Assembly: GCA_003551985.1 (NCBI GenBank)
Contig: PUOB01000440.1
Coordinates: 1 to 5,439, forward strand
Reading direction: 5' to 3'
From: Desulfobacteraceae bacterium
GTDB taxonomy: Bacteria; Desulfobacterota; Desulfobacteria; Desulfobacterales; Desulfosalsimonadaceae
DNA length: 5,439 nt
This document shows, in pieces, positions 1 to 5,439 of this stretch; positions within the stretch are counted from its first letter, which is position 1; every line of letters begins with the position of its first letter. Position numbers and translations under genes: made by a program. Below the pieces are notes generated by a model. It saw only the letters and a program-made list of their open reading frames with translations. It was not told the origin of the DNA and did not search any database.

Positions 1-2
1 AA

Positions 3-137
3 GCCGCCTACCTGATGGTGCAAAACCAGATAATGCGTATACCGGTGGTGGATAAAAACAACAAAGTGGTCGGCGTTGTACGCGAATGGGACCTTTTCTT
101 CGAGATGGAGCGGGCGATCCGTTTATCGAAAGAATAG
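3..137 (+). CDS. CBS-domain protein, C-terminal end (5' partial)
   Basis: The reading frame enters from the left edge and runs 44 codons to a TAG at 135-137. The visible peptide contains MRIPVVDKNNKVVGVV followed by REWDLFFEM. This is the usual end of a CBS repeat: an IPVVD strand, a polar turn, a VGVV strand and then a helix beginning with an R-x-D/W-D-L type motif. CBS pairs typically bind adenine nucleotides and regulate an attached or partner protein. Whether other domains precede this repeat cannot be seen. The protein ends soon after the CBS helix, so nothing is fused at the C-terminus. The gene lies upstream of the two-component operon in the same direction, separated by 274 bases with a hairpin and a separate promoter, so it is probably a distinct transcription unit. 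Confidence 0.85.
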   Translation, partial: AAYLMVQNQIMRIPVVDKNNKVVGVVREWDLFFEMERAIRLSKE

Positions 138-166
138 CGCTCCGGCAGCGTCCGGACAAAGACTCT

Positions 167-201
167 CCGGTGCCGGGGGGATGGTGCTTCCCCGGCACCG
201 G
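167..201 (+). terminator. Strong GC-rich hairpin after the CBS gene, possible terminator without U-tract
   Basis: CCGGTGCCGGGG at 167-178 and CCCCGGCACCGG at 190-201 are perfect reverse complements: a 12-bp stem with an 11-base loop, which two G-T pairs could narrow. It starts 29 bases after the CBS stop codon. No T-run follows on either strand, so it is not a canonical intrinsic terminator. It could mark the transcript 3' end, protect the mRNA from exonucleases, or be a dispersed palindromic repeat. The hairpin is seen directly; its role is inferred. Confidence 0.4.
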
Positions 202-297
202 ATGGCCGGAAAGATTTCAGCGGGGATGCGTGTTCCTCTGGCAGTCCGCCCACAATCGTTGTGCGTTCAACCGCGACAGCCAGCGTGAAAACTTCTG

Positions 298-326
298 TTG
301 AATTTAAAATAATATTTCGATATTAT
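298..326 (+). promoter_or_regulatory. Candidate sigma70-type promoter for the kinase-regulator operon
   Basis: TTGAAT at 298-303 (4 of 6 to TTGACA) and TATTAT at 321-326 (5 of 6 to TATAAT) are separated by exactly 17 bases in the most AT-rich stretch of the 138-411 gap. Transcription would start near 333, giving a leader of about 80 bases before the kinase ATG at 412. The -10 lies inside the inverted repeat at 308-327. Confidence 0.5.
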
Positions 327-327
327 T
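308..327. promoter_or_regulatory. Perfect 8-bp inverted repeat over the -10 region, candidate operator
   Basis: AATAATAT at 308-315 and ATATTATT at 320-327 are perfect reverse complements around the four bases TTCG. The 20-bp dyad covers the distal spacer and the entire proposed -10 at 321-326, a classic place for a repressor operator. It could instead form a weak AT-only hairpin, or be chance in AT-rich DNA, although a perfect 8-bp dyad exactly over a promoter is suggestive. No binding protein is implied by sequence alone. Confidence 0.4.
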
Positions 328-352
328 CCCGGAGTATAAAACCATATACCTT

Positions 353-390
353 TTTTCCGGGCCGGGAATCCCGAAGCCGCGGCCGGAAAA
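353..390. repeat. Inverted repeat in the leader of the kinase gene
   Basis: TTTTCCGG at 353-360 pairs perfectly with CCGGAAAA at 383-390. The stem can continue by two GC pairs if one G is bulged. The enclosed segment carries its own small dyad (CGGG at 363-366, CCCG at 370-373). The right arm ends 21 bases before the kinase ATG, and no clear Shine-Dalgarno sequence lies between, so RNA structure here could affect translation initiation. The pairing is seen directly; a role is inferred. Confidence 0.35.
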
Positions 391-411
391 TCTGATGCAG
401 AAAAATTCACC

Positions 412-2574
412 ATGCATGAATCACCAAGCCGCCACCGTGCATACCGCAAAACCATCTGGATGGTGCTGATAACGGCATTCATCCTCTTTGCAGGGGTCAT
501 CGCTTTAGGTCTGTGGCATTCAGCAGAGCTGCGCAACATCTTCTCCGGACAATTCAACGATGAACAACAGGTAATCGCGCAGAACATCTCGCGGCTCATT
601 GAAAGGGAACTGGATTTTCTGGAAAAAGAAATCCGGCTGCTTCGCAGCGAAGTTGCCGCAAATCCCTTTTCCCCGGAAGCACTGCAGCCGGGCATACAAA
701 AAAGCCTCGCCCGGATATCCGAAAGCGGCGTACGAAAAATCATGATCACCGATCCGGGCAAAAACACCGAAGAAGCTGCAATCCACCATTATACAACCGG
801 CGATCACTGGGTACTGCCCGGCAGCGAAATGAACTGGCCGGCATCCTTTCCGGATCCCGGGGCACTTTCCAAAGAAACCGTCTGGTTTTCCAGGCCGAAA
901 CCGGACAGGCCCAACATCACGATGTTCATGGCAGCCGCCCTGCCCGCTGATAAGGGACTGATCGTTTTCGACATCAATGTATCCTGGCTGCTCAGCCCCT
1001 TTTTAAAGGATATCCGGTCGGGGAAAACGGGATATGCCTGGATCATCTGCGACCAGGGATATTTCCTGTACCACCCCGAAAATGACTTCATCGGCAGGGA
1101 CGCATTTGACGTGCGGCAGCAGAAGGATCCCCGCATCTCATTTCACACCATTAACTTCATCCAGCAGGAAAAAATGCTTAAAGGGCTGGAAGGGACCGGG
1201 CACTACGAATCCGGGTGGCACCGGGGTATGACCGGCCGGATCGAAAAGCTCATCGCCTATACCCCGATTCGCATCAGCGATGCCTTTCCGCAAAGATGGT
1301 CCATTGCCGTAGTAGCACCGGTAGCCGAAATCGAGGGGCTTGTACGGGATGCCCAAAACCGCCAGATGCTGATCCAGGTGCTGATCCTGACCGCGATCGC
1401 CGCATCCGCCTCCGCGGTTTTACTATTTGAAAAAAGGTGGTCCAGGTATCTCGAACAGGAAGTGAATGAACGGACCCAGGCACTCAGCCGTTCCGAAGAG
1501 AAATACCGGTCGCTTGTCGAAAGCGCCGAGGATTTTATTTTCACCGTCGATCCAAACGGATACCTGATGTCCGTCAATTCTTTTGCGGCCGCTTTTTTCG
1601 GCAAAACGCCGGAGGAATGCCTCAAAAAACCGCTTTCCACTCTTTTTCCCCGGCATGCGGCAAAGAAAATGAGCCAGCTTGCCGGCCGGGTCTTTCGCGG
1701 AAAACGAAGCGTGCAGGACACTTTTGACATCGCGGAAAAAGACCGTCTCACCTGGATCAACGCCAACTTCATGCCCCTGAAGGACAAAAAAGGCAGTGTC
1801 GGGGCGGTACTTTGCATCGCCCGGGACGTCACGGAACAGAAAAACCTGGAAAGCCGGCTCATCAATGCCGAAAAACTCGCTTCCATGGGAACCCTTGCAG
1901 CCGGCGTAGCCCATGAAATCAACAATCCCATCGGCGTGATTTTAGGATTTTCCGACCTGTTGCTCCAGGATGCCGAACCGGATAGCCAGGCATGGGAAGA
2001 CCTGAAGACGATCGAGCGCCAGGGTATGCACTGCAAGCAAATCGTGGAAAACCTGCTTAGCTTTGCCCGGCACGGACGGGAAAGCACGGAATATGCGGAC
2101 CTTGCAGAATGCATCGATGAAGTCATTAAAATAACCCGGCACACCCTGGAAATGAACGATATTGAAACAGACATCCGCATGCCGGACCACCTTCCGTTGG
2201 TAAACGGCGATTTCCGGCAGCTTCAGCAGGTGTTTTTGAATCTGGTAAACAACTCCATGGCCGCCATGCCCGCCGGCGGCAAACTGGTCCTGTCGGGCAG
2301 CGTGGACGAAACCAACCGCCGGGTGATCATCACCGTATCCGATACCGGCACAGGAATACCGGAAACGGATCTCAGCCATATTTTCGAACCGTTTTACACC
2401 ACCAAGGCCGAAGGGGAAGGAACCGGCCTGGGCCTGTTCGTCAGCTACGGAATTATCAACCGCTACGGGGGAATGATCGAGTGCACATCGCGGACGCCGG
2501 AAGCATCTGACAATCCGGGCACGACATTTACCATTACCCTTTTGCAGGCTCCGGAAAGGATGGACCATGAGTAA
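412..2574 (+). CDS. Membrane sensor histidine kinase (Cache-like sensor, PAS, HisKA, HATPase_c), NtrB-like
   Basis: This 720-aa kinase should autophosphorylate on His and pass the phosphate to the regulator encoded next. A first membrane segment lies at residues 15-37 and a second at about 318-338. Between them is an extracytoplasmic domain of about 280 residues resembling a double Cache: SGKTGYAW, then YHPENDFIG near 203-228, and a WSIAVVAP strand at 296-304. A linker helix (339-360) leads to one PAS domain (about 361-476), ending in ARDVTEQKNLE. The H-box AHEINNP is at 500-506 with phospho-acceptor His501; its HExxN pattern is typical of kinases that also dephosphorylate their partner. The N-box (LNLVNNSMAAM, 609-619), G1 (DTGTGIP, 644-650), F-box (FEPFYTT, 658-664) and G2 (GTGLGL, 670-675) are all intact. 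There is no receiver domain. The ATG at 412 puts the first membrane segment near the N-terminus as expected, but its Shine-Dalgarno is poor. The sensed ligand is unknown. Confidence 0.95.
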   Translation: MHESPSRHRAYRKTIWMVLITAFILFAGVIALGLWHSAELRNIFSGQFNDEQQVIAQNISRLIERELDFLEKEIRLLRSEVAANPFSPEALQPGIQKSLARISESGVRKIMITDPGKNTEEAAIHHYTTGDHWVLPGSEMNWPASFPDPGALSKETVWFSRPKPDRPNITMFMAAALPADKGLIVFDINVSWLLSPFLKDIRSGKTGYAWIICDQGYFLYHPENDFIGRDAFDVRQQKDPRISFHTINFIQQEKMLKGLEGTGHYESGWHRGMTGRIEKLIAYTPIRISDAFPQRWSIAVVAPVAEIEGLVRDAQNRQMLIQVLILTAIAASASAVLLFEKRWSRYLEQEVNERTQALSRSEEKYRSLVESAEDFIFTVDPNGYLMSVNSFAAAFFGKTPEECLKKPLSTLFPRHAAKKMSQLAGRVFRGKRSVQDTFDIAEKDRLTWINANFMPLKDKKGSVGAVLCIARDVTEQKNLESRLINAEKLASMGTLAAGVAHEINNPIGVILGFSDLLLQDAEPDSQAWEDLKTIERQGMHCKQIVENLLSFARHGRESTEYADLAECIDEVIKITRHTLEMNDIETDIRMPDHLPLVNGDFRQLQQVFLNLVNNSMAAMPAGGKLVLSGSVDETNRRVIITVSDTGTGIPETDLSHIFEPFYTTKAEGEGTGLGLFVSYGIINRYGGMIECTSRTPEASDNPGTTFTITLLQAPERMDHE
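2556..2560 (+). promoter_or_regulatory. Ribosome binding site of the response regulator, inside the kinase gene
   Basis: AAGGA lies six bases before the ATG at 2567. It sits in the last codons of the kinase gene and supports this start, which creates an 8-base overlap with the kinase stop (TAA at 2572-2574). The arrangement suggests translational coupling, which would help keep kinase and regulator at a fixed ratio. Confidence 0.7.
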
Positions 2575-3964
2575 AGTGCTTGTCATAGACGATGAAAAGG
2601 ATATGCTCACCCTGCTCAGGCGCATTATCAACGGGGAAGCCAGCCACGAGGTAACAACGCACAGCGATCCGTTCAAAGCCCTGGCCGAGCTGGAAGCCGG
2701 CGCCTTTGACCTCGTTCTGACAGACCTCAAAATGCCGAAAATGAACGGCATCCAGGTACTTGAGCGGGCAAAGGCCGTTCACCCGGACATGCCGGTGGTG
2801 ATCATGACGGCCTACGGCACCATTGAAAACGCCGTGGAGGCCATCCGGAAAGGGGCTTTTGACTACATCACCAAGCCGTTCCGGCGGGAACGGATCCTTA
2901 TAACAACGGACAAGGCGCTGCAGTGGCACGATCTTTTAAAAGAAAACCAAAGACTACGGAAACTGGCGGAAGAATCCGAAAGCTCCCCGGATCTGATAAC
3001 GAACTCGCCGCTGATGCTCAAGGTTATCGAACGAATCCGGCAGGTGGCGCCCACCATGGGAACCGTGCTTATCACCGGGGCCAGCGGAACCGGCAAGGAA
3101 CTTGCGGCAAAAGCCATTCACCGGCACAGCCTCCGGCGGGAAGGGAAGCTGGTCACGCTCAACTGCGCCGCCATGCCGCCCGAAATCATGGAGAGCGAAC
3201 TGTTCGGTCATGTCAAGGGCGCTTTTACCGGCGCCCACAAGGACACGAAAGGGGTGGTGGAGGAAGCCCACAAGGGAACCCTTTTCCTCGATGAAATCGG
3301 GGAGTTGAATCCCCGCCTCCAGACCCGGCTTCTCCGGCTGCTCCAGCACGGGGAATACAAGCCGGTCGGTAGTTCCATGACCAAAACAGCGGATCTCCGG
3401 TTTATTGCCGCCACCAACCGCAACCTGGCAGAGGCAATCCGGGAAAGGCGCTTCCGGGAGGATCTCTACTACCGGCTGAACGTGATCCGGATCGAATTGC
3501 CTGGCCTGAAGGAAAGAAGCGAAGACATCCCGCTTTTGAGCTATCACTTTCTGGCCAAATACAGCCGCATCAACAAAAAGGAGATACGCGCCCTATCCCC
3601 GGAGGCCATAGACGCCCTGAAGCACTATGATTACACGGGCAATGTGCGCGAGCTTGAAAATATCATCGAACGCGGCGTTATTTTCTGCCAGGGGGATGAA
3701 CTGACCCTGCAGGACCTGTGCATCGAGAACGCCGGTGGCATCGGAGAGTACCTGCCCCGGAACACGGACGTTTTTTCCCTGCCGTTCAAGGAAGCCCGGG
3801 AAGCCGTGCTGAAACGTTTTTACCGGGCCTACATCGAATCCCAGCTTGAAAAAAGCGGCGGCAACGTGAGCCAGGCCGCCGAAGCGGCAGGCATCCAACG
3901 ACAGTACCTCCACCGCCTGATCAAGGACCTTGGGGTGGGGCACGTGGAAGACCGGCTGGAATGA
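2567..3964 (+). CDS. Sigma54-dependent response regulator, NtrC family (REC, AAA+, Fis-type HTH)
   Basis: This 465-aa protein is the partner of the upstream kinase and should activate transcription by RNA polymerase carrying sigma54. The receiver domain (about 1-120) has acidic residues Asp8 and Asp9, phospho-acceptor Asp53 in LTDLKMP, Thr81 in MTAYG and Lys103 in ITKPF. The AAA+ domain (about 144-370) has Walker A GASGTGKE at 171-178, the sigma54-contacting GAFTGA loop at 218-223, Walker B GTLFLDE at 237-243, AATNRNL at 281-287, and the FREDLYYRLNV arginine region at 296-306. The usual WPGNVREL sensor II motif reads YTGNVREL (356-363). The C-terminal Fis-type helix-turn-helix is at about 427-456 (GGNVSQAAEAAGI then QRQYLHRLIKDLG). 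Length and domain order are normal for the family. Targets are not visible: no good -24/-12 promoter was found in the window. ZraR/AtoC-type annotation would be reasonable, but no specific pathway can be assigned. Confidence 0.96.
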   Translation: MSKVLVIDDEKDMLTLLRRIINGEASHEVTTHSDPFKALAELEAGAFDLVLTDLKMPKMNGIQVLERAKAVHPDMPVVIMTAYGTIENAVEAIRKGAFDYITKPFRRERILITTDKALQWHDLLKENQRLRKLAEESESSPDLITNSPLMLKVIERIRQVAPTMGTVLITGASGTGKELAAKAIHRHSLRREGKLVTLNCAAMPPEIMESELFGHVKGAFTGAHKDTKGVVEEAHKGTLFLDEIGELNPRLQTRLLRLLQHGEYKPVGSSMTKTADLRFIAATNRNLAEAIRERRFREDLYYRLNVIRIELPGLKERSEDIPLLSYHFLAKYSRINKKEIRALSPEAIDALKHYDYTGNVRELENIIERGVIFCQGDELTLQDLCIENAGGIGEYLPRNTDVFSLPFKEAREAVLKRFYRAYIESQLEKSGGNVSQAAEAAGIQRQYLHRLIKDLGVGHVEDRLE

Positions 3965-4062
3965 TTGAAGTACCGCCCGATATACCCAAAACCGATGCAC
4001 CCCCCGGGATGCGAGGTATAAAATGATCAATGTCTATCGCTCTGCCACCGCTACAGATAACG

Positions 4063-4091
4063 TTGACATAACCATCGAGACAGAATATATT
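4063..4091 (+). promoter_or_regulatory. Near-consensus sigma70-type promoter for the binding-protein operon
   Basis: A perfect TTGACA at 4063-4068 is followed after exactly 17 bases by TATATT at 4086-4091 (5 of 6 to TATAAT). Transcription should begin near 4098, leaving about 124 bases of leader before the preferred ATG at 4222. It lies 98 bases past the regulator stop codon, so the downstream genes probably have expression independent of the kinase-regulator operon. No obvious operator dyad overlaps it and no terminator was seen between 3965 and 4062. Confidence 0.7.
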
Positions 4092-4221
4092 TTATCAAAT
4101 CAATCGCTATAGACCCCGAAGGCCCGCTCAAAATATCCGGGAACACCAGCGTTTGTCTACCCGGGCAATGAGCCGCCTGAAAAGGCCGGGATCAAGAATT
4201 CAGGTTACCCCCTTGTACAAT

Positions 4222-5157
4222 ATGCCCAAAAAACGCTTTCCCCGGTTTCCCCTGTTCATCCTTGCCGTTTTTCTCTTTTGCGGGCTTTTCGCCTGCGGAG
4301 AGCGGGAGGAGGCAGTCAAGGTTTCTCTGGAAAAACGTGAAGAGATCGCATTCAGCCCGCAGCTTCCGGCCCTGACCTACGCCTATCTGCCCCAGTATTC
4401 CCACACCGAATCATTTCAGCGCCACCACCGGCTTGTGGAATACCTCTCCGAAAAAACCGGGCTTTCCATACGCCAGGTCTTTCCGGATACCTTCGACGAT
4501 CATATCAACATGTTCGCACAGGGAAAGATCGATATCTCCTATTCCAATCCCTTTGTTTATGTGAAGATTGCCGACCGGTTCGGCGCCCGGGCCATGACGC
4601 GGATCATCGAGGAGGACGGTCATGCCGAATTCCGGGGACAGATCATCACGCGGAAGGACAACCGGGATATCCGCAGCATTGAAGACTGCAGGGGTACCTC
4701 CTGGGTGGCGGTCGATCCGTCATCGGCAGGCGGATACCTGTTTCCCCTGGGACATTTTGTCGAACGCGGCCTTGCCTTAGATGATTTCCGGGAAGTGATC
4801 TTTGCCGGAGGCCGCCAGGAAAACGTGATTCTGGGCGTCTATGCAGGGCTTCATGAGATAGGGTCCATCCGGGAGGGATCCCTGCGTGTTGTCGAGGATA
4901 AAATCGACACTGAACAGATCCGGATCATCGATACCACCCGGTCCTATCCGGGATGGGTATATGCCTACAGCCCAAGGTTGCCCGAAGACGCTGTGGACCG
5001 GATCCGGGAGGCCATGCTGGCGCTTGACTACGAAAACGATCCCCGGCATCGCGAAATTCTGGAAGCAGCCCGTTTTATCGGCTTCATACCATCGGATGAC
5101 AAGGATTTTGACCCGATCCGGGAACTCGGTAAAAAAGTGGGACTTGACCTTGACTGA
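4222..5157 (+). CDS. PhnD-like periplasmic substrate-binding lipoprotein (phosphate/phosphonate-binding-like family)
   Basis: This 311-aa protein starts with a lipoprotein signal peptide: basic MPKKRFPR, hydrophobic core, then LFAC with the lipidated Cys at residue 25. The mature part matches the PhnD-type periplasmic-binding fold (Pfam Phosphonate-bd). It has a TYAYLPQYS first strand, a helix with VEYLSEKTGL, ISYSNPFVYV (about 105-114, like the family's NP-x-x-Y segment), DPSSAGGYLFP (165-175), and FAGGRQENVILGVYAG (194-209). A C-terminal helix with LPEDAVDRIREAMLAL follows. Family members bind phosphate, phosphite, phosphonate or other small ligands for ABC importers, or act as sensor subunits. 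No transporter gene is visible; the overlapping next gene is a membrane sensor, favouring a signalling role. Upstream in-frame starts exist (TTG 4153, ATG 4168, TTG 4213), but ATG 4222 gives a normal signal peptide. None has a strong Shine-Dalgarno; AGGT at 4202-4205 would best suit TTG 4213. The ligand cannot be assigned. Confidence 0.88.
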   Translation: MPKKRFPRFPLFILAVFLFCGLFACGEREEAVKVSLEKREEIAFSPQLPALTYAYLPQYSHTESFQRHHRLVEYLSEKTGLSIRQVFPDTFDDHINMFAQGKIDISYSNPFVYVKIADRFGARAMTRIIEEDGHAEFRGQIITRKDNRDIRSIEDCRGTSWVAVDPSSAGGYLFPLGHFVERGLALDDFREVIFAGGRQENVILGVYAGLHEIGSIREGSLRVVEDKIDTEQIRIIDTTRSYPGWVYAYSPRLPEDAVDRIREAMLALDYENDPRHREILEAARFIGFIPSDDKDFDPIRELGKKVGLDLD

Positions 5158-5439
5158 TTGGCTTTCAAAATTCTTCCGGGGTATGAAGCTGCGAACCAAG
5201 ATCATCCTTGGCGTAACCGCCATGCTGGTATTTTCCGGAACAGGTATCGGCGCGACACTTTCCGGCATGTCTTCCGCAGCCCTTCTGGAAGAGGGAAGAA
5301 AACGCGGCATGGCGCTGGCATCGGGACTGGCTTTCCGGATGGCGGAGCCAATCCTGTCCATGGATTTTTTGCAGATGAAAAACCTGATCGATAACGTGCA
5401 CAACCAATACGACGATGTGATCTATGTTTTTCTGACGGA
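5150..5439 (+). CDS. Membrane sensor protein, N-terminal part (runs off the window)
   Basis: An open frame with no stop continues through the last base. From a TTG at 5150 the protein begins MTDWLSKFFRGMKLRTKIILG. From the ATG at 5183, 85 codons are visible. The positively charged KLRTK followed by a hydrophobic stretch (IILGVTAMLVFSGTGIGATL) is a typical first membrane anchor of receptors. Next comes an extracytoplasmic segment with LLEEGRKRGMALASGLAFRMAEPILSMD, then a long amphipathic helix (LQMKNLIDNVHNQ) and a strand, DVIYVFLT. This resembles the start of Cache-type sensor domains in HAMP-containing histidine kinases, diguanylate cyclases or chemoreceptors; the output domain lies outside the window. 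TTG 5150 would give an 8-base overlap with the lipoprotein stop, with only a weak GTGGGA upstream. ATG 5183 has no usable Shine-Dalgarno, so the start is uncertain (TTG 5144 is also in frame). Co-transcription with the lipoprotein gene is likely. Confidence 0.72.
   Translation, partial: MTDWLSKFFRGMKLRTKIILGVTAMLVFSGTGIGATLSGMSSAALLEEGRKRGMALASGLAFRMAEPILSMDFLQMKNLIDNVHNQYDDVIYVFLT

Noticed and set aside
207..221. Possible sigma54 -24/-12 site (GG at 208-209, GC at 220-221)
   Set aside because: The -12 block reads CAGC rather than TTGC and the -24 block lacks CAC. GG-N10-GC alone is common in this GC-rich DNA.
76..301. Two overlapping + strand frames (about 70 codons each) beginning inside the CBS gene
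   Set aside because: Both start within CBS coding sequence in other frames and read through the GC hairpin. Their composition is Pro/Arg/Gly-rich and low in protein-like pattern.
383..399. Possible sigma54 -24/-12 site (GG at 385-386, GC at 397-398)
   Set aside because: Spacing fits, but the flanks match TGGCAC and TTGC poorly, and the start site would fall almost on the kinase ATG.
1257..2180. 307-codon open frame on the - strand inside the kinase gene
   Set aside because: It lies wholly antisense to PAS/HisKA coding sequence with intact motifs. Its translation is Ser/Arg-rich with no recognisable domain, as expected for a shadow of GC-rich coding DNA.
1942..2751. 269-codon open frame on the - strand across the kinase-regulator junction
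   Set aside because: It is antisense to the HATPase and receiver domains. No domain is recognisable and it shows no promoter or plausible ribosome site.
3593..4030. 145-codon - strand frame over the regulator C-terminus and the following gap
   Set aside because: Mostly antisense to the HTH-encoding region, with no recognisable domain and no convincing start signals.
4153..4221. Longer N-terminus of the lipoprotein from TTG 4153 or ATG 4168
   Set aside because: It would place 18-23 extra, Arg-rich residues before a complete lipoprotein signal peptide, and neither start has a Shine-Dalgarno. It remains possible but is less likely.

Overview
The window looks like Desulfobacterota (deltaproteobacterial) chromosome. 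This is inferred from gene style: a Cache/PAS NtrB-like kinase paired with an NtrC-like regulator, next to an orphan PhnD-type lipoprotein and a further membrane sensor, in moderately GC-rich DNA with dense GC-rich coding and short AT-rich control regions. All genes read on the + strand. No RNA gene, insertion sequence, CRISPR array or phage gene was seen.

Layout. (1) 3-137 is the 3' end of a CBS-domain protein. (2) 138-411 is a 274-base control region. It holds a perfect 12-bp GC-rich hairpin, a sigma70-type promoter whose -10 lies inside a perfect AT-rich inverted repeat, and a second inverted repeat in the leader of the next gene. (3) 412-3964 is a two-gene two-component operon. It encodes a 720-aa membrane histidine kinase (Cache-like sensor, PAS, HisKA, HATPase) and a 465-aa sigma54-dependent response regulator (REC, AAA+, Fis-type HTH). 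The two genes overlap by 8 bases. (4) 3965-4221 is a 257-base gap with a near-consensus promoter (TTGACA, 17 bp, TATATT) and two doubtful tiny ORFs. (5) 4222-5157 encodes a PhnD-like periplasmic-binding lipoprotein. (6) From about 5150 to the window end, overlapping the lipoprotein gene, is the N-terminus of a membrane sensor that runs off the edge. It has no stop codon in the window.

How they may work together. The kinase should sense an extracytoplasmic signal and phosphorylate the regulator, which then activates sigma54 promoters. No convincing -24/-12 site was found here, so its targets probably lie elsewhere. The second unit has its own promoter and pairs a substrate-binding lipoprotein directly with a transmembrane receptor, with no ABC permease or ATPase visible. 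I infer that the binding protein works as a periplasmic sensory subunit rather than in transport. The ligands of both systems cannot be read from the sequence.
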